34,075 bases of DNA from Propionibacteriaceae bacterium (GCA_031267295.1 JAIRZI010000072.1:1-34075); one strand, 5' to 3'. Shown: positions 16,286-27,900, numbered from the stretch's first letter. Notes: generated by a model not told the origin, from the letters alone. A program made the numbers and translations.

Positions 16286-18775
16286 TTATGACACCGGAAC
16301 TATAGATACCATTCTGGGCACGCGCACAATCACTTTAGCCACTGCCCGGCCATCCAAAGCACGCACCACTGCCGGGTCAGCAAGCGCTAACTCGGTGGCT
16401 TCCGTTTCCGAAATGCTCTCCGGCACCTCCAACTTGGCACGAACTTTGCCCTGCACTTGCACTACCAACACCGCAGTATCTTGGGCGAGCAGTGCGGATG
16501 CCGCCGTTGGCCAAGTGGAGTTAGCAATCGACGGCGGATAGCCCAGCAGCTCCCACATCTCTTCTGCAACATAGGGCGATACCAGCGACAACGCCTGCGC
16601 TATAAAACCTACCGCTTCTCGCACTGCGGGATCAGCTCCCGTATCCACACCGGAATCAAGCACCTTACGAACGGCGTTCACTAACTCCATCACCCGAGCG
16701 ACGGCGACATTAAAACGTCCGATAGTAACCAACTCGGTGATCGCCTTGATAGCACGATGTGTAGCGCGCCGAAGTTCAACGTTGCCGGCAGCGGGATCTG
16801 CTCCCACCGCACTAGTCACCTCGACGGCCAACCGGTAAGCCCGTTGTAGAAATTTCAGACTTGAGGCCGGAGAAACATCCGCCCAGTCGATGTCATCTTC
16901 TGGAGGGCTAGCAAACACCATAGTGAGCCGCACCGCGTCCACTCCATAAACATCTAGCTGCTTGCCAAGGTCAACTCCATTGCCAAGTGATTTGCTCATA
17001 GCTTTGCCTTGATTTATCACTTGACCCTGATTTAGTAGCCGACGCATCGGCTCCTTGAACTCCAACAATCCGAGATCGTGCAGCACATGGGCAAAGAAAC
17101 GCATATATAGCAGATGCAAAATGGCATGTTCCACACCCCCAACGTATTGATCTACCGGCATCCAATCACGTAGCGCCGCAGCGTCGAAAGCTTGGGAGTC
17201 ATCGTTCGGTGAGAGGTAACGATAGAAGTACCACGACGAGTCCACAAAAGTGTCCATAGTGTCGGTGTCACGTTCCGCCGACCCGCCGCAGCGTGGGCAC
17301 GCTACTTCACGCCAAGCAGCGGCTGCCTCGCCAGCTAACGGTGATACCCCTTTAGGAGCCAAATCTGCTCCTTGTAAAGCAGGCAACTCCACCGGAAGTT
17401 GGTTATCCGGCACCAGCACTTCACCGCAGTTCGCACAGTGAATAACCGGAATCGGACAACCCCAGAAGCGTTGCCGAGAAAGCAACCAGTCGCGCAAACG
17501 GTAAGTGACAGTACTTTCGCCCGTGTGGCGTTGCTGCAAAATCTCGATAGCTTTTGCAATCCCAGAATGTTTATCCGATAACCCGTTGAGCGCACCAGAG
17601 TTGATGTATACACCGTCGCCGATGGTAGCCACTCCAGACTCACGCGGATCAGGCTCACCAGTGTCAATGACCACCGTCACCGGAATGGCAAATTTGCGCG
17701 CAAAATCGAGATCGCGTTGATCGTGCGCTGGAACAGCCATGATCGCACCGGTACCGTATTCAGCCAACACATAATCGGCAGCCCAAACGGGAATATGTTC
17801 ACCGTTTACCGGGTTGATGGCGCTAACTCCAAGATCAATACCAGTTTTTATATGCTCACTGGACTGTCGCTCAATTTCTGTCGCCTGTTTGACCTGCTCC
17901 AAATAGGCTTCAAACGCTGGACGAGCGGCGGCGGAACATAACTCGCTTGCTAACTCCGAGTCCGGAGCCACCACCATAAATGTCGCTCCCCACAAGGTAT
18001 CTGGGCGGGTGGTGAACACCGTCACCGGTTCGTCTCGACCCACTATTTTGAAATCAACGTGCGCTCCGACTGAGCGTCCAATCAAGTTACGTTGCATAGC
18101 CAACACTCGTTCCGGCCAACCGGCTGTAAGCTCAGCCATATCGTCTAGCAACGCCTGCGCATAATCGGTGATTTTGAAGTACCACTGGCTTAATCGACGC
18201 TTGGTGACCGGTGTGTGGCAGCGTTCACACTGCCCCTGCACCACTTGTTCATTGGCAAGCACCGTCTGGTCTTTGGGACACCAGTTGACGAATGAGTTTT
18301 TACGATACGCTAACCCCCGCTTATAGAACTGAGTGAATAACCACTGCGTCCATTTGTAGTAAGCAACGTCGGAAGTGTGCAGTTCGGTTGACCAATCTAA
18401 GCTCAACCCATAGCACTTAAACGACACTTTTTGCGTAGCTATATTGTGATATGTCCATCTCGCAGGGTGTTCCCCCATCTTGATGGCAGCATTCTCCGCA
18501 GGTAAACCGAACGAATCCCAACCGATCGGATGCAACACTTCATAGCCTTGCATTCGCCATAATCGAGACACCACATCGCCCATTGCGTACGCTTCGGCAT
18601 GCCCCATATGCAGATCACCGGAAGGGTAGGAGAACATATCAAGCACATAGCGACGCTGTTTAGTGGTGTTCCTATCAGCTTGGAACGTTTTATTCTGTTC
18701 CCAAAAATCTTGCCATTTGCGCTGCGCTGCGGCTACATCATAGCTACGAGATCCATCATCTCCGACGGTGCTCAC
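16286..18775 (-). CDS. leuS: leucyl-tRNA synthetase
   Basis: This class I synthetase of 829 residues charges tRNA-Leu with leucine in the cytosol. It has HMGH near 56-59 (HIGH motif), the CP1 editing domain with [16 protein letters not shown] and [16 protein letters not shown], and zinc-finger-like Cys pairs (CERCHTP; CANCG; CPRCG). The second signature is [12 protein letters not shown] near residue 592, in which the first lysine of KMSKS is alanine, a form seen in actinobacterial LeuRS. GTG at 18775 is chosen because AAGGGAG lies 6 bases upstream; TTG at 18781 directly abuts that site. Confidence 0.96.
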   Translation of the reverse strand: MSTVGDDGSRSYDVAAAQRKWQDFWEQNKTFQADRNTTKQRRYVLDMFSYPSGDLHMGHAEAYAMGDVVSRLWRMQGYEVLHPIGWDSFGLPAENAAIKMGEHPARWTYHNIATQKVSFKCYGLSLDWSTELHTSDVAYYKWTQWLFTQFYKRGLAYRKNSFVNWCPKDQTVLANEQVVQGQCERCHTPVTKRRLSQWYFKITDYAQALLDDMAELTAGWPERVLAMQRNLIGRSVGAHVDFKIVGRDEPVTVFTTRPDTLWGATFMVVAPDSELASELCSAAARPAFEAYLEQVKQATEIERQSSEHIKTGIDLGVSAINPVNGEHIPVWAADYVLAEYGTGAIMAVPAHDQRDLDFARKFAIPVTVVIDTGEPDPRESGVATIGDGVYINSGALNGLSDKHSGIAKAIEILQQRHTGESTVTYRLRDWLLSRQRFWGCPIPVIHCANCGEVLVPDNQLPVELPALQGADLAPKGVSPLAGEAAAAWREVACPRCGGSAERDTDTMDTFVDSSWYFYRYLSPNDDSQAFDAAALRDWMPVDQYVGGVEHAILHLLYMRFFAHVLHDLGLLEFKEPMRRLLNQGQVINQGKAMSKSLGNGVDLGKQLDVYGVDAVRLTMVFASPPEDDIDWADVSPASSLKFLQRAYRLAVEVTSAVGADPAAGNVELRRATHRAIKAITELVTIGRFNVAVARVMELVNAVRKVLDSGVDTGADPAVREAVGFIAQALSLVSPYVAEEMWELLGYPPSIANSTWPTAASALLAQDTAVLVVQVQGKVRAKLEVPESISETEATELALADPAVVRALDGRAVAKVIVRVPRMVSIVPVS

Positions 18776-18865
18776 TACCAACTCCCTTCGTTGCTCAGGT
18801 AATCCTACCCGGTGATAGCGGTTGCTAGTAGCTGACGCTAAGACTCATCCGATGCAGCAGTTGAG

Positions 18866-19762
18866 CTATAAAATTGTGCGCCAATTTTGTGGTGAGATGC
18901 AACGCTGCGCCGTCAACTCCGCTAGTTGCAAAAATGAATCGTTCGGGTTCATGCTGAAAGCACGCTCAATGGCGCACACCTGCAACACACCTTCACCAGC
19001 TAACCACGCGGCTAATGCGGTAAGCCCCAACAACGATCCGGCATAACGGCGTGGAGCCACTGCTAGCAGCGTCAAAAATACTCTCAGATAAGCAGGTGCC
19101 GCCTGACGATCCATACGATGCCACACCCGATCACGTATCTCGTCGCGTTCCAAGCACACTAGCAGCGTTGCCGCAACGCACTCATTTACCGCTTCTGCGT
19201 CAGTCAATCCGATAGCGAGTAGGTCGTCAACCACCGCTTCCAAATCACTATTTTCTCGTGCAAGTTTTAACGCAGTTGCACCACAGCGCCGTCGCATAAC
19301 ACGCGCCACATGTGGAGTCGGCCCAGCTATTCGTGCGGCCACATCTTCACGGCTGCAACGCACGGCACTGTCGTCTAACTCTAACCACGGCGACTTTACC
19401 GCCCGCACCCGATACCAATCCAGTTTTTTGAAAAGTCGGAATTGATCCCCCACCACCTGCAAAGCACCGAGCACTTGAGCTTCGCCCACCATTGCGATTG
19501 TTCGAGCGATCACATCGTCAGCTAGTAACATGTCGCTGGTGTAGCTAAACACCAGATAACGTCTTCCACCCCCCATCAAAGGGCGGAGTTTGCTGGTCAA
19601 CTCAAACCAGGACAGCGGCGTTAAATCGACTCTTGCCACCACCTCTACCTTGCCTGCACGCTCCACAATCAACACCAGCGATTCGGTAGGTATGAACCCA
19701 AGCAGATGCGGAATAGCGGCACAGGCATCATGCGGGCCCCGCAGTGATAGATTTTTCTTCAT
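18866..19762 (-). CDS. DUF4192 family protein
   Basis: This 298-residue protein matches the actinobacterial DUF4192 pattern. It starts with LRGPHDACAAIPHLLGFIPTESLVLI, a typical domain opening, and ends with a helical region rich in Ala and Leu (LLAVAPRRYAGSLLGLTALAAWLAGEG). No catalytic residues are known for the family, and I assign no function. The ATG at 19762 is chosen because the domain begins there; the 102 upstream codons look non-coding. No clear ribosome site is seen. It is divergent from the membrane-protein gene at 19928, with DnaA-box-like sites between them. Confidence 0.8.
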   Translation of the reverse strand: MKKNLSLRGPHDACAAIPHLLGFIPTESLVLIVERAGKVEVVARVDLTPLSWFELTSKLRPLMGGGRRYLVFSYTSDMLLADDVIARTIAMVGEAQVLGALQVVGDQFRLFKKLDWYRVRAVKSPWLELDDSAVRCSREDVAARIAGPTPHVARVMRRRCGATALKLARENSDLEAVVDDLLAIGLTDAEAVNECVAATLLVCLERDEIRDRVWHRMDRQAAPAYLRVFLTLLAVAPRRYAGSLLGLTALAAWLAGEGVLQVCAIERAFSMNPNDSFLQLAELTAQRCISPQNWRTIL

Positions 19763-19811
19763 AGTTATTTTTAACTGTGGGCACACCACAAAAACACCAC
19801 AAATCTGGTGC

Positions 19812-19849
19812 TGTGGATAACCAATTTTGATATGGTGAACTTTTCCACA
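19812..19849. promoter_or_regulatory. inverted pair of DnaA-box-like sites
   Basis: TGTGGATAA (19812-19820, reverse complement TTATCCACA, the canonical box) and TTTTCCACA (19841-19849) face each other across 20 bp in the divergent promoter region between the DUF4192 gene and the membrane-protein gene. Confidence 0.4.
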
Positions 19850-19927
19850 ACAGCAGTAACCATTTTCAACCACTTCAATGCTATGAAGACACTCCTGCAC
19901 CACATATCCGGCTACACTAATGGGGTT

Positions 19928-20557
19928 ATGAGTGATCCAACGACACGCGCACCAGGTCAACGTTTCCGTGACCCCGCAGCCATGTCGTCGTCTGTTGTAG
20001 CACCGGTACGCCCCGATTCCCCCCGTTTTCCCACGCAGGCGCAACCGGTCAAATTGCAGCGTTATCAAAGTGCGCGTAAGCCTACGGTATGGCTGGCAGC
20101 CGTAGTGTTAGTTTCGCTGCTTGCGGGGCTTATCTACTTTGGCACGAAAACTGGTGAGAATGACACCCTCGGAAACACTCCATCGCCTACTACTTCCAGC
20201 CCAACACACACCCCACCCGCCAGCGGTTTAGCCGTAGAGTTCCACTCGCCGCGCGACGACTTATACGGTTACTGGGAAATCCTAGAGTGGAAGTGGGACA
20301 ACCACGGCGTACTGGTGACAATGCGCGTCACCCTTGATAACGACGGCACAATGGGGTTCGGCTGGTTCGCCCTTGACAACGATAACGCCGACTACTGGTA
20401 TCCAGACGCGACCCGCAGCACCATTGCCACCGGAAGCGTGCAACGCCCTAACCCCATCACCGGCACAGTTTATTTCGAGATACCGCGCGGGAAACTGACA
20501 GTGTACTTATGCGACTCCCGTAAGAACCCTCTCACCGGTCTAGTGGTGCCGGAGTGA
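19928..20557 (+). CDS. uncharacterised single-pass membrane protein
   Basis: I do not recognise this 209-residue protein. It has a proline-rich cytosolic N terminus (1-50), one membrane helix at about 53-72 (WLAAVVLVSLLAGLIYF), a Thr/Pro/Ser linker (82-98), and an extracellular domain (101-209) rich in Trp, Tyr and Asp with predicted beta character. The inferred orientation follows the basic residues before the helix. ATG at 19928 is used because the upstream frame looks non-coding. There is no Shine-Dalgarno, but TACACT ends 9 bases upstream, consistent with a leaderless or near-leaderless message. Tandem hairpins follow the gene. Confidence 0.75.
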   Translation: MSDPTTRAPGQRFRDPAAMSSSVVAPVRPDSPRFPTQAQPVKLQRYQSARKPTVWLAAVVLVSLLAGLIYFGTKTGENDTLGNTPSPTTSSPTHTPPASGLAVEFHSPRDDLYGYWEILEWKWDNHGVLVTMRVTLDNDGTMGFGWFALDNDNADYWYPDATRSTIATGSVQRPNPITGTVYFEIPRGKLTVYLCDSRKNPLTGLVVPE

Positions 20558-20560
20558 ACT

Positions 20561-20647
20561 ATAGCGCCCACGTCCGCGCTATGTTTTGATTGATGCTCAT
20601 CAACGTAGAACCGCCGTTGGATAGCGTCCACGTCCGCGCTACGTTTT
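20561..20647 (+). terminator. tandem hairpin repeats (two 27-bp copies)
   Basis: Copies at 20561-20587 and 20621-20647 start 60 bp apart. Each forms a stem from ATAGCG(C) and (G)CGCTAT/C around a CCACGTCC loop and ends in GTTTT. The two differ at two positions, both transitions. Their orientation suits tandem terminators of the upstream plus-strand gene. On the minus strand they lack a T-run. Confidence 0.6.
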
Positions 20648-20656
20648 GCCGTTCGG

Positions 20657-22360
20657 CTACAACAGTTCTAGTTCCGGGTACTGCGGATTCCACTGCATTG
20701 TGTGAATCGCCGCCAACCCCGGTTCAAGACCAACCTGCGCAGTGCCTTCGCTCACCGTAAACCGTAACAAGGCTTCGGCGACACTCACCGCCACTTCGCG
20801 CAACTGCCCAGTAGCCGGCAACAGCGGCGCGCCCAGTGTGGTATCGGTGACAAACTCCGCAGTAGCTTGCGCTACCTTAAGCATCGCCGCCCGACTAATC
20901 CTAGTGGGATGCGCCGCCATCGCCCCCAACCCAACGCCAGGAAACACCAGCACATTCTGCGCCCGATGGAAAGTGCGCAGCACGCCGTCAATCTCAATAG
21001 GGCTACTAGCGACGGTGGAAGCAACCAATGCTTTCCCGGCAGACCAGCGCATCAAATCGGCGATACTGCCCTCGCTAACCTCAGCAGGTTGTGAGAACGG
21101 CAATAGAATGGGGTGCTCCACGGTGGCGCACATATGCTCCACCACGTCCTTGCTGAAAGCACCCGGCACACTGGAACGTCCGATCACCACAGTGGGGTTC
21201 ACGTAACGCACCACATCTTCAAGCTCAACCACTCCCGGCTTGTTCAACACCCAATTGGTACTTTCAGCGTCCGGTCGAGCATATAGCTGCTGATATTCTC
21301 GGGCTTCGCTAGATTCAGTGACGAGACCGCCACTGTTTAACACCCAAAATCGCCGTTTTGTTTCTTCCGCAGGAGTGCCCTGGGCGACCATGAGTTTTTC
21401 GATCAGTGCGGCCGCACCAATCGCCGCCGGCCCTGCTCCGTGAAACACGATACGTTGATCCGATAACCTGCCGCCGGTTTGGCGCATGGCATTGATGAGC
21501 GCCGCAGTGATAACGGTAGCGGTGCCTTGAATGTCATCATTATAGGAAAGAGCCTTGTCACGGTAGCCATAAAACACCCGATGCGCCGTATCAGCAGCGA
21601 AATCCTCCCAGTGAATCATGGCGTTCGGGAATACTAACTTCACCGCCTGAACAAACTCAGAGATGAAAGCATCGTAGCGTTCCCCGCGCACTCGTCCATG
21701 CCGAAGACCAAGATAGCCCGGTTCCGCCACCAACGCCGCGTTATCGGAACCGGTATCTAGCACCACAGGTAACACTCGCACTGGGTGGATTCCAGCCACT
21801 GCGGTGTATAACACCATCTTCGACACCGCCACCGCGATACCACCAACGCCTTGATCCCCTAGGCCTAGCACTGACTCCGAGTCGGTGACGATCACCAAAT
21901 CCACATCGTCTGCACTGCGCCCATATGAGAGTAGCGCCGGAACGATGTCCGCCGAGTGGTCGATGTCGCAGAACACCCCTAACGGGCGTAGAAATCGCTG
22001 ACTGTATTTTCGTACTGCCTCACCGACGGTTGGATTGGACACAATGGGCAGCAACTCTTCCAGATGATCCCGCAATAAACGGTGATACAACACCCAGTTG
22101 CGATCAAACAAGTTGTTAAGGAAAGTGTATTTATCTAGATCGCTCGGTTGCTCCTGCAATCTGGTGTACACCCGAGACAACTGGTCGTCAATGCTCAACA
22201 CTTCCGGCGGCAGCAGACCCAATAAATCTAGTTGTCCGCGCTGCTCCTCGGTGAACGCCGTACCCCGGTTGATGTATGGGTTGCGTAGCACCGCGCGCCC
22301 CCGAGCTTCCACTTGAGCCACCCAGGTGTTGCCCCGTCTGATGATCTGGTAGTCAGCCAT
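20657..22360 (-). CDS. NAD-dependent malic enzyme (possibly malolactic)
   Basis: This 567-residue protein of the malic enzyme family decarboxylates malate to pyruvate with NAD and a divalent metal. Visible motifs are DSESVLGLGDQGVGG, LPVVLDTGSDN, the metal ligands in HWEDFA and SYNDDIQGT, and the Rossmann motif FHGAGPAAIGAAALI. Length matches the large SfcA/MaeA-type enzymes. Malolactic enzymes share all these motifs, so that activity cannot be excluded. The ATG has no Shine-Dalgarno; TAGACT ends 6 bases before it, so the transcript is probably leaderless. Confidence 0.9.
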   Translation of the reverse strand: MADYQIIRRGNTWVAQVEARGRAVLRNPYINRGTAFTEEQRGQLDLLGLLPPEVLSIDDQLSRVYTRLQEQPSDLDKYTFLNNLFDRNWVLYHRLLRDHLEELLPIVSNPTVGEAVRKYSQRFLRPLGVFCDIDHSADIVPALLSYGRSADDVDLVIVTDSESVLGLGDQGVGGIAVAVSKMVLYTAVAGIHPVRVLPVVLDTGSDNAALVAEPGYLGLRHGRVRGERYDAFISEFVQAVKLVFPNAMIHWEDFAADTAHRVFYGYRDKALSYNDDIQGTATVITAALINAMRQTGGRLSDQRIVFHGAGPAAIGAAALIEKLMVAQGTPAEETKRRFWVLNSGGLVTESSEAREYQQLYARPDAESTNWVLNKPGVVELEDVVRYVNPTVVIGRSSVPGAFSKDVVEHMCATVEHPILLPFSQPAEVSEGSIADLMRWSAGKALVASTVASSPIEIDGVLRTFHRAQNVLVFPGVGLGAMAAHPTRISRAAMLKVAQATAEFVTDTTLGAPLLPATGQLREVAVSVAEALLRFTVSEGTAQVGLEPGLAAIHTMQWNPQYPELELL

Positions 22361-22366
22361 GACTTG

Positions 22367-22372
22367 AGTCTA
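22367..22372 (-). promoter_or_regulatory. -10 box TAGACT of the malic enzyme gene
   Basis: On the minus strand TAGACT is followed by six bases and the ATG at 22360, the same geometry as upstream of safE. It predicts transcription starting at the A of the start codon. Confidence 0.5.
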
Positions 22373-22608
22373 GTCGGATTACTTGAATGCAGCCCGTCGC
22401 CGCCCAGATGTGATTCAAATCTGCCAATCTGTGCCAAAATCTAGCCGCTCCAGTTCGCGCTCTATTCTTTATCGGTGCTCCCATTTACGAAAAGTAGTGC
22501 AAAACTCGCGCCCCGCGCCAACACTTAACCGACTTATCCTTGCCGGCCTATCTTTCTGGCGGTGTCTATTTATCTGGATACTGTCCATTTAGAGGTGCCA
22601 TGCGTGGT

Positions 22609-23820
22609 TCAATTCCGCGCAAAAACGGCTCGCAAACTCACTGTTTTCGCATACGAGATGGAACCGTATTGAAAAATACGAGCCGCGATAGTGAAAGCAA
22701 TAGCCGCGAATACGGCGACGATACCGATAGAGATGGCGGCTTGCCACCACTCGATGATACCTAAAGCGTTACGCAACATCACTGTCACCGGTGCCGACAT
22801 CGGGAAGTAGCTCATAAACTGCGAGATGAATGAACCCGGGGTGCTGATGATCGCCGTAAACGCCCAGGCCGGCATTACGGCGGTTAGTATCACCACTGAG
22901 AACGCCCCATTGGCATCCTGCGCGGTTGGCATCGCTGCACCGACGGCCGCCGAAGCGCCAGCAAACAGCGCAAACCCCGCCAGCAGCATCAGAACCCCAA
23001 TGATGATACGCTCCGGCACCCACACCAGATCAGAGAAGTGGAACCCCTCTAACCCTAAAACCGACGGAAACACCACGGCGACGATAATGGACGGCACCAC
23101 AATGGCTGCGATCTGTACCATCCCCACAATGAACGTGCTCACCACTTTCCCTGCCAGTAGAGTCGTCGGCTTGATGGCGGTGAGAATCATCTCGGTAACT
23201 CGATTCTCTTTCTCCTCCATGCCAGTAGCGAGCATCTTGTTACCCAACAGCACCAATATCAAGAAGAACAACACCGGAAATATTAGCGACGGAATCACAC
23301 CCCAAATACCTGCGGACACAACGCTGCCCCGATAGGTAATCGATTCCACGTTTACTTGGCCGAGCGAAATCTGAACTAACTCCGGATCGCCTAATGCGCC
23401 CTGTACTGAAAGTTGCAACACCAGTTTGGCGATAGCACCATATTTCATGGAATCAAAAATCCCAGAATCCACTCCTGCTGTTTTGATTGGCTCGGTAGTC
23501 GGGTGCGTTGGATACTCGAATAAGGCATCAATATCACCTAGCTGCACGTTTGCTACTCCAACGTTCGGGTCATCGATGGGGCTGCCTCCTAGCGATTCAG
23601 CGATAGCTGGTTGCACTAAACCGGAGTGATCGATGTATTGAAAAGTGATCTCCGCATCGCTTTGTCCTGTTTCCGCTGTTCCCGCCATGACCCCCGACAT
23701 GGCCGAGAGTGCGAACACCACCGCTATCCCGACCGGGCCTAGCAAACTCATGATCCAAAACACTGGTTTTTTGAGGGTACGCGACACTTCAAACCAGATG
23801 ACAACTTTCAAACTGCGCAT
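22609..23820 (-). CDS. ABC exporter permease (NatB / ABC-2 type)
   Basis: This 403-residue membrane protein has an N-terminal helix (KPVFWIMSLLGPVGIAVVF), a large extracellular domain of about 170 residues, and five or six C-terminal helices. EEKENRVTEMILTAIKPTTLLAGK is the hallmark of NatB-like ABC-2 permeases, which export Na+ or small compounds. ATG at 23820 is preferred because GGGGAG lies just upstream and it starts one base after the ATPase stop. The 44 codons upstream belong to that ATPase in another frame. It is the second gene of a two-gene operon. Confidence 0.88.
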   Translation of the reverse strand: MRSLKVVIWFEVSRTLKKPVFWIMSLLGPVGIAVVFALSAMSGVMAGTAETGQSDAEITFQYIDHSGLVQPAIAESLGGSPIDDPNVGVANVQLGDIDALFEYPTHPTTEPIKTAGVDSGIFDSMKYGAIAKLVLQLSVQGALGDPELVQISLGQVNVESITYRGSVVSAGIWGVIPSLIFPVLFFLILVLLGNKMLATGMEEKENRVTEMILTAIKPTTLLAGKVVSTFIVGMVQIAAIVVPSIIVAVVFPSVLGLEGFHFSDLVWVPERIIIGVLMLLAGFALFAGASAAVGAAMPTAQDANGAFSVVILTAVMPAWAFTAIISTPGSFISQFMSYFPMSAPVTVMLRNALGIIEWWQAAISIGIVAVFAAIAFTIAARIFQYGSISYAKTVSLRAVFARN

Positions 23821-23821
23821 A

Positions 23822-24730
23822 TCACTCCCCCTGAGCCGCTTCACCATAAACTTCGACAAAAATTGAATCCAACGAACGCCGGCTCGGTAGGAATGAATGC
23901 ACCTGTACCCCGGAACGCACCAGCTCGGCAATAATCTCCTCCGGCTGGGCATTATTCGGTTTCAACTCGACGTTGCCAGCGTCGTCTGCAAAAATCACTC
24001 GATACAACTGCGATGCTGGCAATGAGCCACTGATTTCAGCCTTGATGGTGGTACCACCAAACTCGTCTTGCACATCAGAAACTTTGCCGTATGCCCTAGC
24101 CACGCCGTCTTTCAATAGCAGAACACGGTCGCAAAGCCGCTCTACTTCGTCCATTTGATGGGTGATCATAACAATCGTGGCACCCGCTTGACGACGTTCC
24201 TCGATAATGCTTAACAGCAGCCGTCTGTTCACCGGATCGAACCCTTTAGTTGGTTCGTCAAGAATCAACAACTGCGGGTCATTCATAATGGTGACACCAA
24301 GTTGCACTTTCTGCTGTTGCCCACCAGAGAGCTTGTCGAGACGGGTGTTAGCTTTGTCTAACAACTCAACCCGTTTGAGATAATCGAATGACCATGCGCG
24401 GGCAGCGGATATTGTCATACCTTTCAGTTGCCCGAAGTAAGCCATCGTGTCGATGACTTTCTCTTTCTTGTACAGCCCCCGCTCCTCCGGCAGATAGCCC
24501 AAAACTGCGCTAACTCCCGGATCGAATTGTTTTCCGTATACGCTCAAGGTTCCGCCACTTGGCTGGTAGATGCCAAGTAACGCCCGAATCGTAGTAGTTT
24601 TACCCGACCCGTTGGAACCCAGAAACCCAAATATCTCCCCTTGGTACACGTCGAATGACAACCCTTTGATGACAGCAACGTCGCCAAAACGCATCCAAAA
24701 ATCTTCGACGTGAATGACCGTTTCACGCAT
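23822..24730 (-). CDS. ABC exporter ATP-binding protein (NatA-like)
   Basis: This 302-residue ATPase has Walker A GSNGSGKT (38-45), the signature LSGGQ (134-138), Walker B LLILDEP (154-160), and the switch His in MITHQMDEVERL. A C-terminal extension of about 80 residues resembles DUF4162, common in NatA-type subunits. It powers the membrane partner encoded one base downstream. ATG at 24730 begins MRETVIHVEDFWMRFG, the normal family start; the 37 codons upstream are not conserved in character. No good Shine-Dalgarno precedes the ATG. Confidence 0.9.
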   Translation of the reverse strand: MRETVIHVEDFWMRFGDVAVIKGLSFDVYQGEIFGFLGSNGSGKTTTIRALLGIYQPSGGTLSVYGKQFDPGVSAVLGYLPEERGLYKKEKVIDTMAYFGQLKGMTISAARAWSFDYLKRVELLDKANTRLDKLSGGQQQKVQLGVTIMNDPQLLILDEPTKGFDPVNRRLLLSIIEERRQAGATIVMITHQMDEVERLCDRVLLLKDGVARAYGKVSDVQDEFGGTTIKAEISGSLPASQLYRVIFADDAGNVELKPNNAQPEEIIAELVRSGVQVHSFLPSRRSLDSIFVEVYGEAAQGE

Positions 24731-24994
24731 AGGACAAGTTGAGCATAATGACAGGTCAAATGCCACATCGCAACGCCGCAAAATCGCAGGTTTTAATTTT
24801 CGGGTAGACAATTCGCAGCAACTACTGTGCCTGCTTTGCAACGCAGCTAAACGGATGTAACGCCGTCATGTTACGCAAACTACATCGCTCTTGCGGGAAC
24901 GGTCTAGGCGAAAACGACCGCGACTTTTTAAGAACTCGTTCTCTAACACCAAACGCCTAATCTCATCTCTCAATCGACGAACCCTAATTGCCGA

Positions 24995-27900
24995 CTACAC
25001 CAATCCGAGATACTCCTCGAAAAACTTCATCAGTTTCTCAATAATGCCCTGTTTTTTTACAGCACGGTTGCCACTGCCGAAACGAGAAACCGGAGGCAAG
25101 ATTTTGTCAATAGCGGTACCTGTTGTTTTGAGTGTGCCGGCTCGAAAAGAGTTGTCGATGAACTGCCGAGTTTCCTCCGGTTTTAATTTTTCATCGACAA
25201 TAATGGCGGTTAAATCTTCCTCTTTCTGTTTATGCACGAATGTGTGCCAGTCATCGTCGACTTTTGTCGATACATTAACCTGCGCGATGAAATGTTCGAT
25301 AAGCTTTTTCTTGCTCCGAAGCTGAATACTTGCGTCAATAGCCTTGTCAATCGTTACCAGTATGTTCTTGTCGGTGCAGTTACTATCGTGGTATTTGATA
25401 ACAAGCATAAGGATATAGTCGATGTTGACTTCTAGTTGTCGGATAAGTTCAATCTCAAAAACAATATCGTCATTGATGTTTTCCTTATCACCCTCGGCAC
25501 CCTTACGGAAATCCTGATACAAGTCGATGTAAACACTCTGATAATCTTGAAAATCCCTATCCGGCAGAATCTCGTTGCCCTCGAAATCGTCAAACGCGGA
25601 TAAAATATTTTTTATGCGCAGAATCGCGCCGTAGAGTTGGATAAAACCTTTTTGCGCTTCCTCTCCGATGATAACCTGACCGAGCTGAAATGTCTTTGTC
25701 AATTCTGCGATAAGCTCCGCATAACCGGGCTTGTGCTTGCCATTCTCGTCATAGCCGTTGTAATAATCGTTATAGGTTTTTAAGAGGACGATACCGCCCG
25801 CTTCCTTGTCCCCGAATAGGGCTATCGCGTCGTCCGTAGCCTTTTTCAGATCACGGAAGCAGACGATATTTCCGAACGTCTTGCTGCTGTTCAAAATCCT
25901 ATTGGTGCGGGAAAACGCCTGAATCAAGCCGTGCTGTTTCAGATTTTTATCTACCCAAAGTGTGTTAAGTGTGGTCGCGTCAAAACCCGTCAGGAACATA
26001 TTGACAACAATCAGCAGATCAATCTCACGGTTTTTCACACGCATAGAAAGGTCTTTGTAATAATTTTGGAATTTTTCGGAGGACGTATCAAAATTGGTGC
26101 TGAAAGCGGCGTTGTAATCGGCTATCGCGGATTCCAGAAAATCGCGGGAACTTTTATCAAGGCTGGCGGTGTCGAAACCCTCATCGGGAAGCCCGTCCTC
26201 CGGGTCGTCCTCGTTTGCGCTGAAACTGAAAATCGTCGCCACAGTCAGGCTTTTGTTTCGCTCCACAAGCTGTTTTCTGAACTCCGTATAGTACTTCATC
26301 GCAATCGGAATAGCAGCAACAGCGAAAATTGAATTGAACCCTGCCTTTCTCTGCCCCCTGAGCATGTAAAAGCTCTGCCTTTGGGTTTTTTGGTCGAAGT
26401 GTTCCAGGATATACGCCACAACCGCGCTGACGCGCTCAGGTGCGGACATAGCCCTCTCAACATCAATCGCCCGAACGTCCTTGTCGCTGATGTTATCTTT
26501 CTGTTTTACGGTATTGATGAAGTCAATGCGAAACGGAAGAACATTGCAGTCATTGATAGCGTCAACAATCGTATAGGTATGGAGCTTGTCACCGAAAGCC
26601 TGCGGCGTTGTCCGCAAAAGTGAATTGCCACCAGTTCCGGAGTTGACCGCAAAAATTGGTGTCCCCGTAAAGCCGAAAATGTGATAATTCTTGAACGCTT
26701 TTACAATTTTCGAGTGCATACCCCCGAACTGGGAGCGGTGGCATTCGTCGAATATCAAGACAATGTGCTTTTTGAAAACGCCATGCCCCTTGTTCTTGGA
26801 AATAAAAACGTCCAACTTCTGAATAGTCGTGATGATAATACGGGCATTCTCATTCTCCAACTGCTTTTGCAAAATCCTTGTTGACGTGTTGCTGTTCGCC
26901 GCACCTTTCTCGAAACGGTCATATTCTTTCATCGTTTGATAATCAAGGTCTTTGCGGTCAACGACAAACAGAACCTTATCGATATAACCGAGCTTCGCGG
27001 CAAGCTGTGCCGTCTTGAAGCTGGTAAGCGTCTTACCGCTCCCGGTGGTATGCCAGATATAGCCGCCGCCCGCAACCGTTCCTATTTTTTTGTAATTTGT
27101 GGATAGCGTAATTCGGGAAAGAATCCGCTCTGTTGCTGCTATCTGATATGGACGCATAACAAGAAGCAAATCCTCGCTTGTGAATACGCAGTATTTTGTC
27201 AGTACATTCAGGATTGTATGCTTTGCGAGAAATGTCTTTGTGAAGTTCGTAAGGTCGGCAATCACCTTGTTATTTCCATCAGCCCAAAAGCTCGTAAACT
27301 CAAAACTGTTGCTTGTTTTTTTGCTCTGACGGCTCTCGCCCTCACCGCTCTCTTTGATGTGGGCGTTGCGGGTGGTATTGCTGTAATACTTTGTATGAGA
27401 GCCGTTTGAGATAATAAAAACCTGGACGTACTCATACAAACCTGAAGCCGACCAAAAGCTATCACGCTGGTACCGATTAATTTGATTGAACGCCTCGCGG
27501 ATTGCCACGCCGCGCCGCTTCAACTCAATGTGAACAAGCGGTAGACCATTGACGAGAATCGTCACGTCATAGCGATTTTTGTGTGCCCCGCCGGATTCCT
27601 CATACTGGTTGATAACCTGCAAACGGTTGTTGTGGATATTCTTTTTGTCGAGCAGATAAACATTCTTTGACGTTCCATCGTCGCGTCGCAACACCTGAAC
27701 ATGGTCGTCTTGAATTTTCCTAGTTTTCTCAACAATGCCCTCGTTCGGTTTAGCTATGCACTTTTCAAACAGTTGTTCCCATTCGGTATCAGAGAACGTG
27801 AACCCGTTCAGCAACTCCAACTGACGGCGCAGATTTTCAATTAACTTCACTTCGGACGTGATGTTCAGATATTCATAGCCCTGCTCGGACAAGAGCCGAA

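Noticed and set aside
19763-20068. N-terminal extension of 102 residues of the DUF4192 protein
   Set aside because: It is Cys- and His-rich without family character, and the domain starts exactly at the ATG at 19762. The stretch also spans the divergent intergenic region and the start of the opposite gene.
24731-24994. Hidden gene or toxin between the ABC ATPase and hsdR
   Set aside because: No frame with a ribosome site or recognisable product was seen; it is only a 264-bp intergenic stretch with a weak 5-bp stem.
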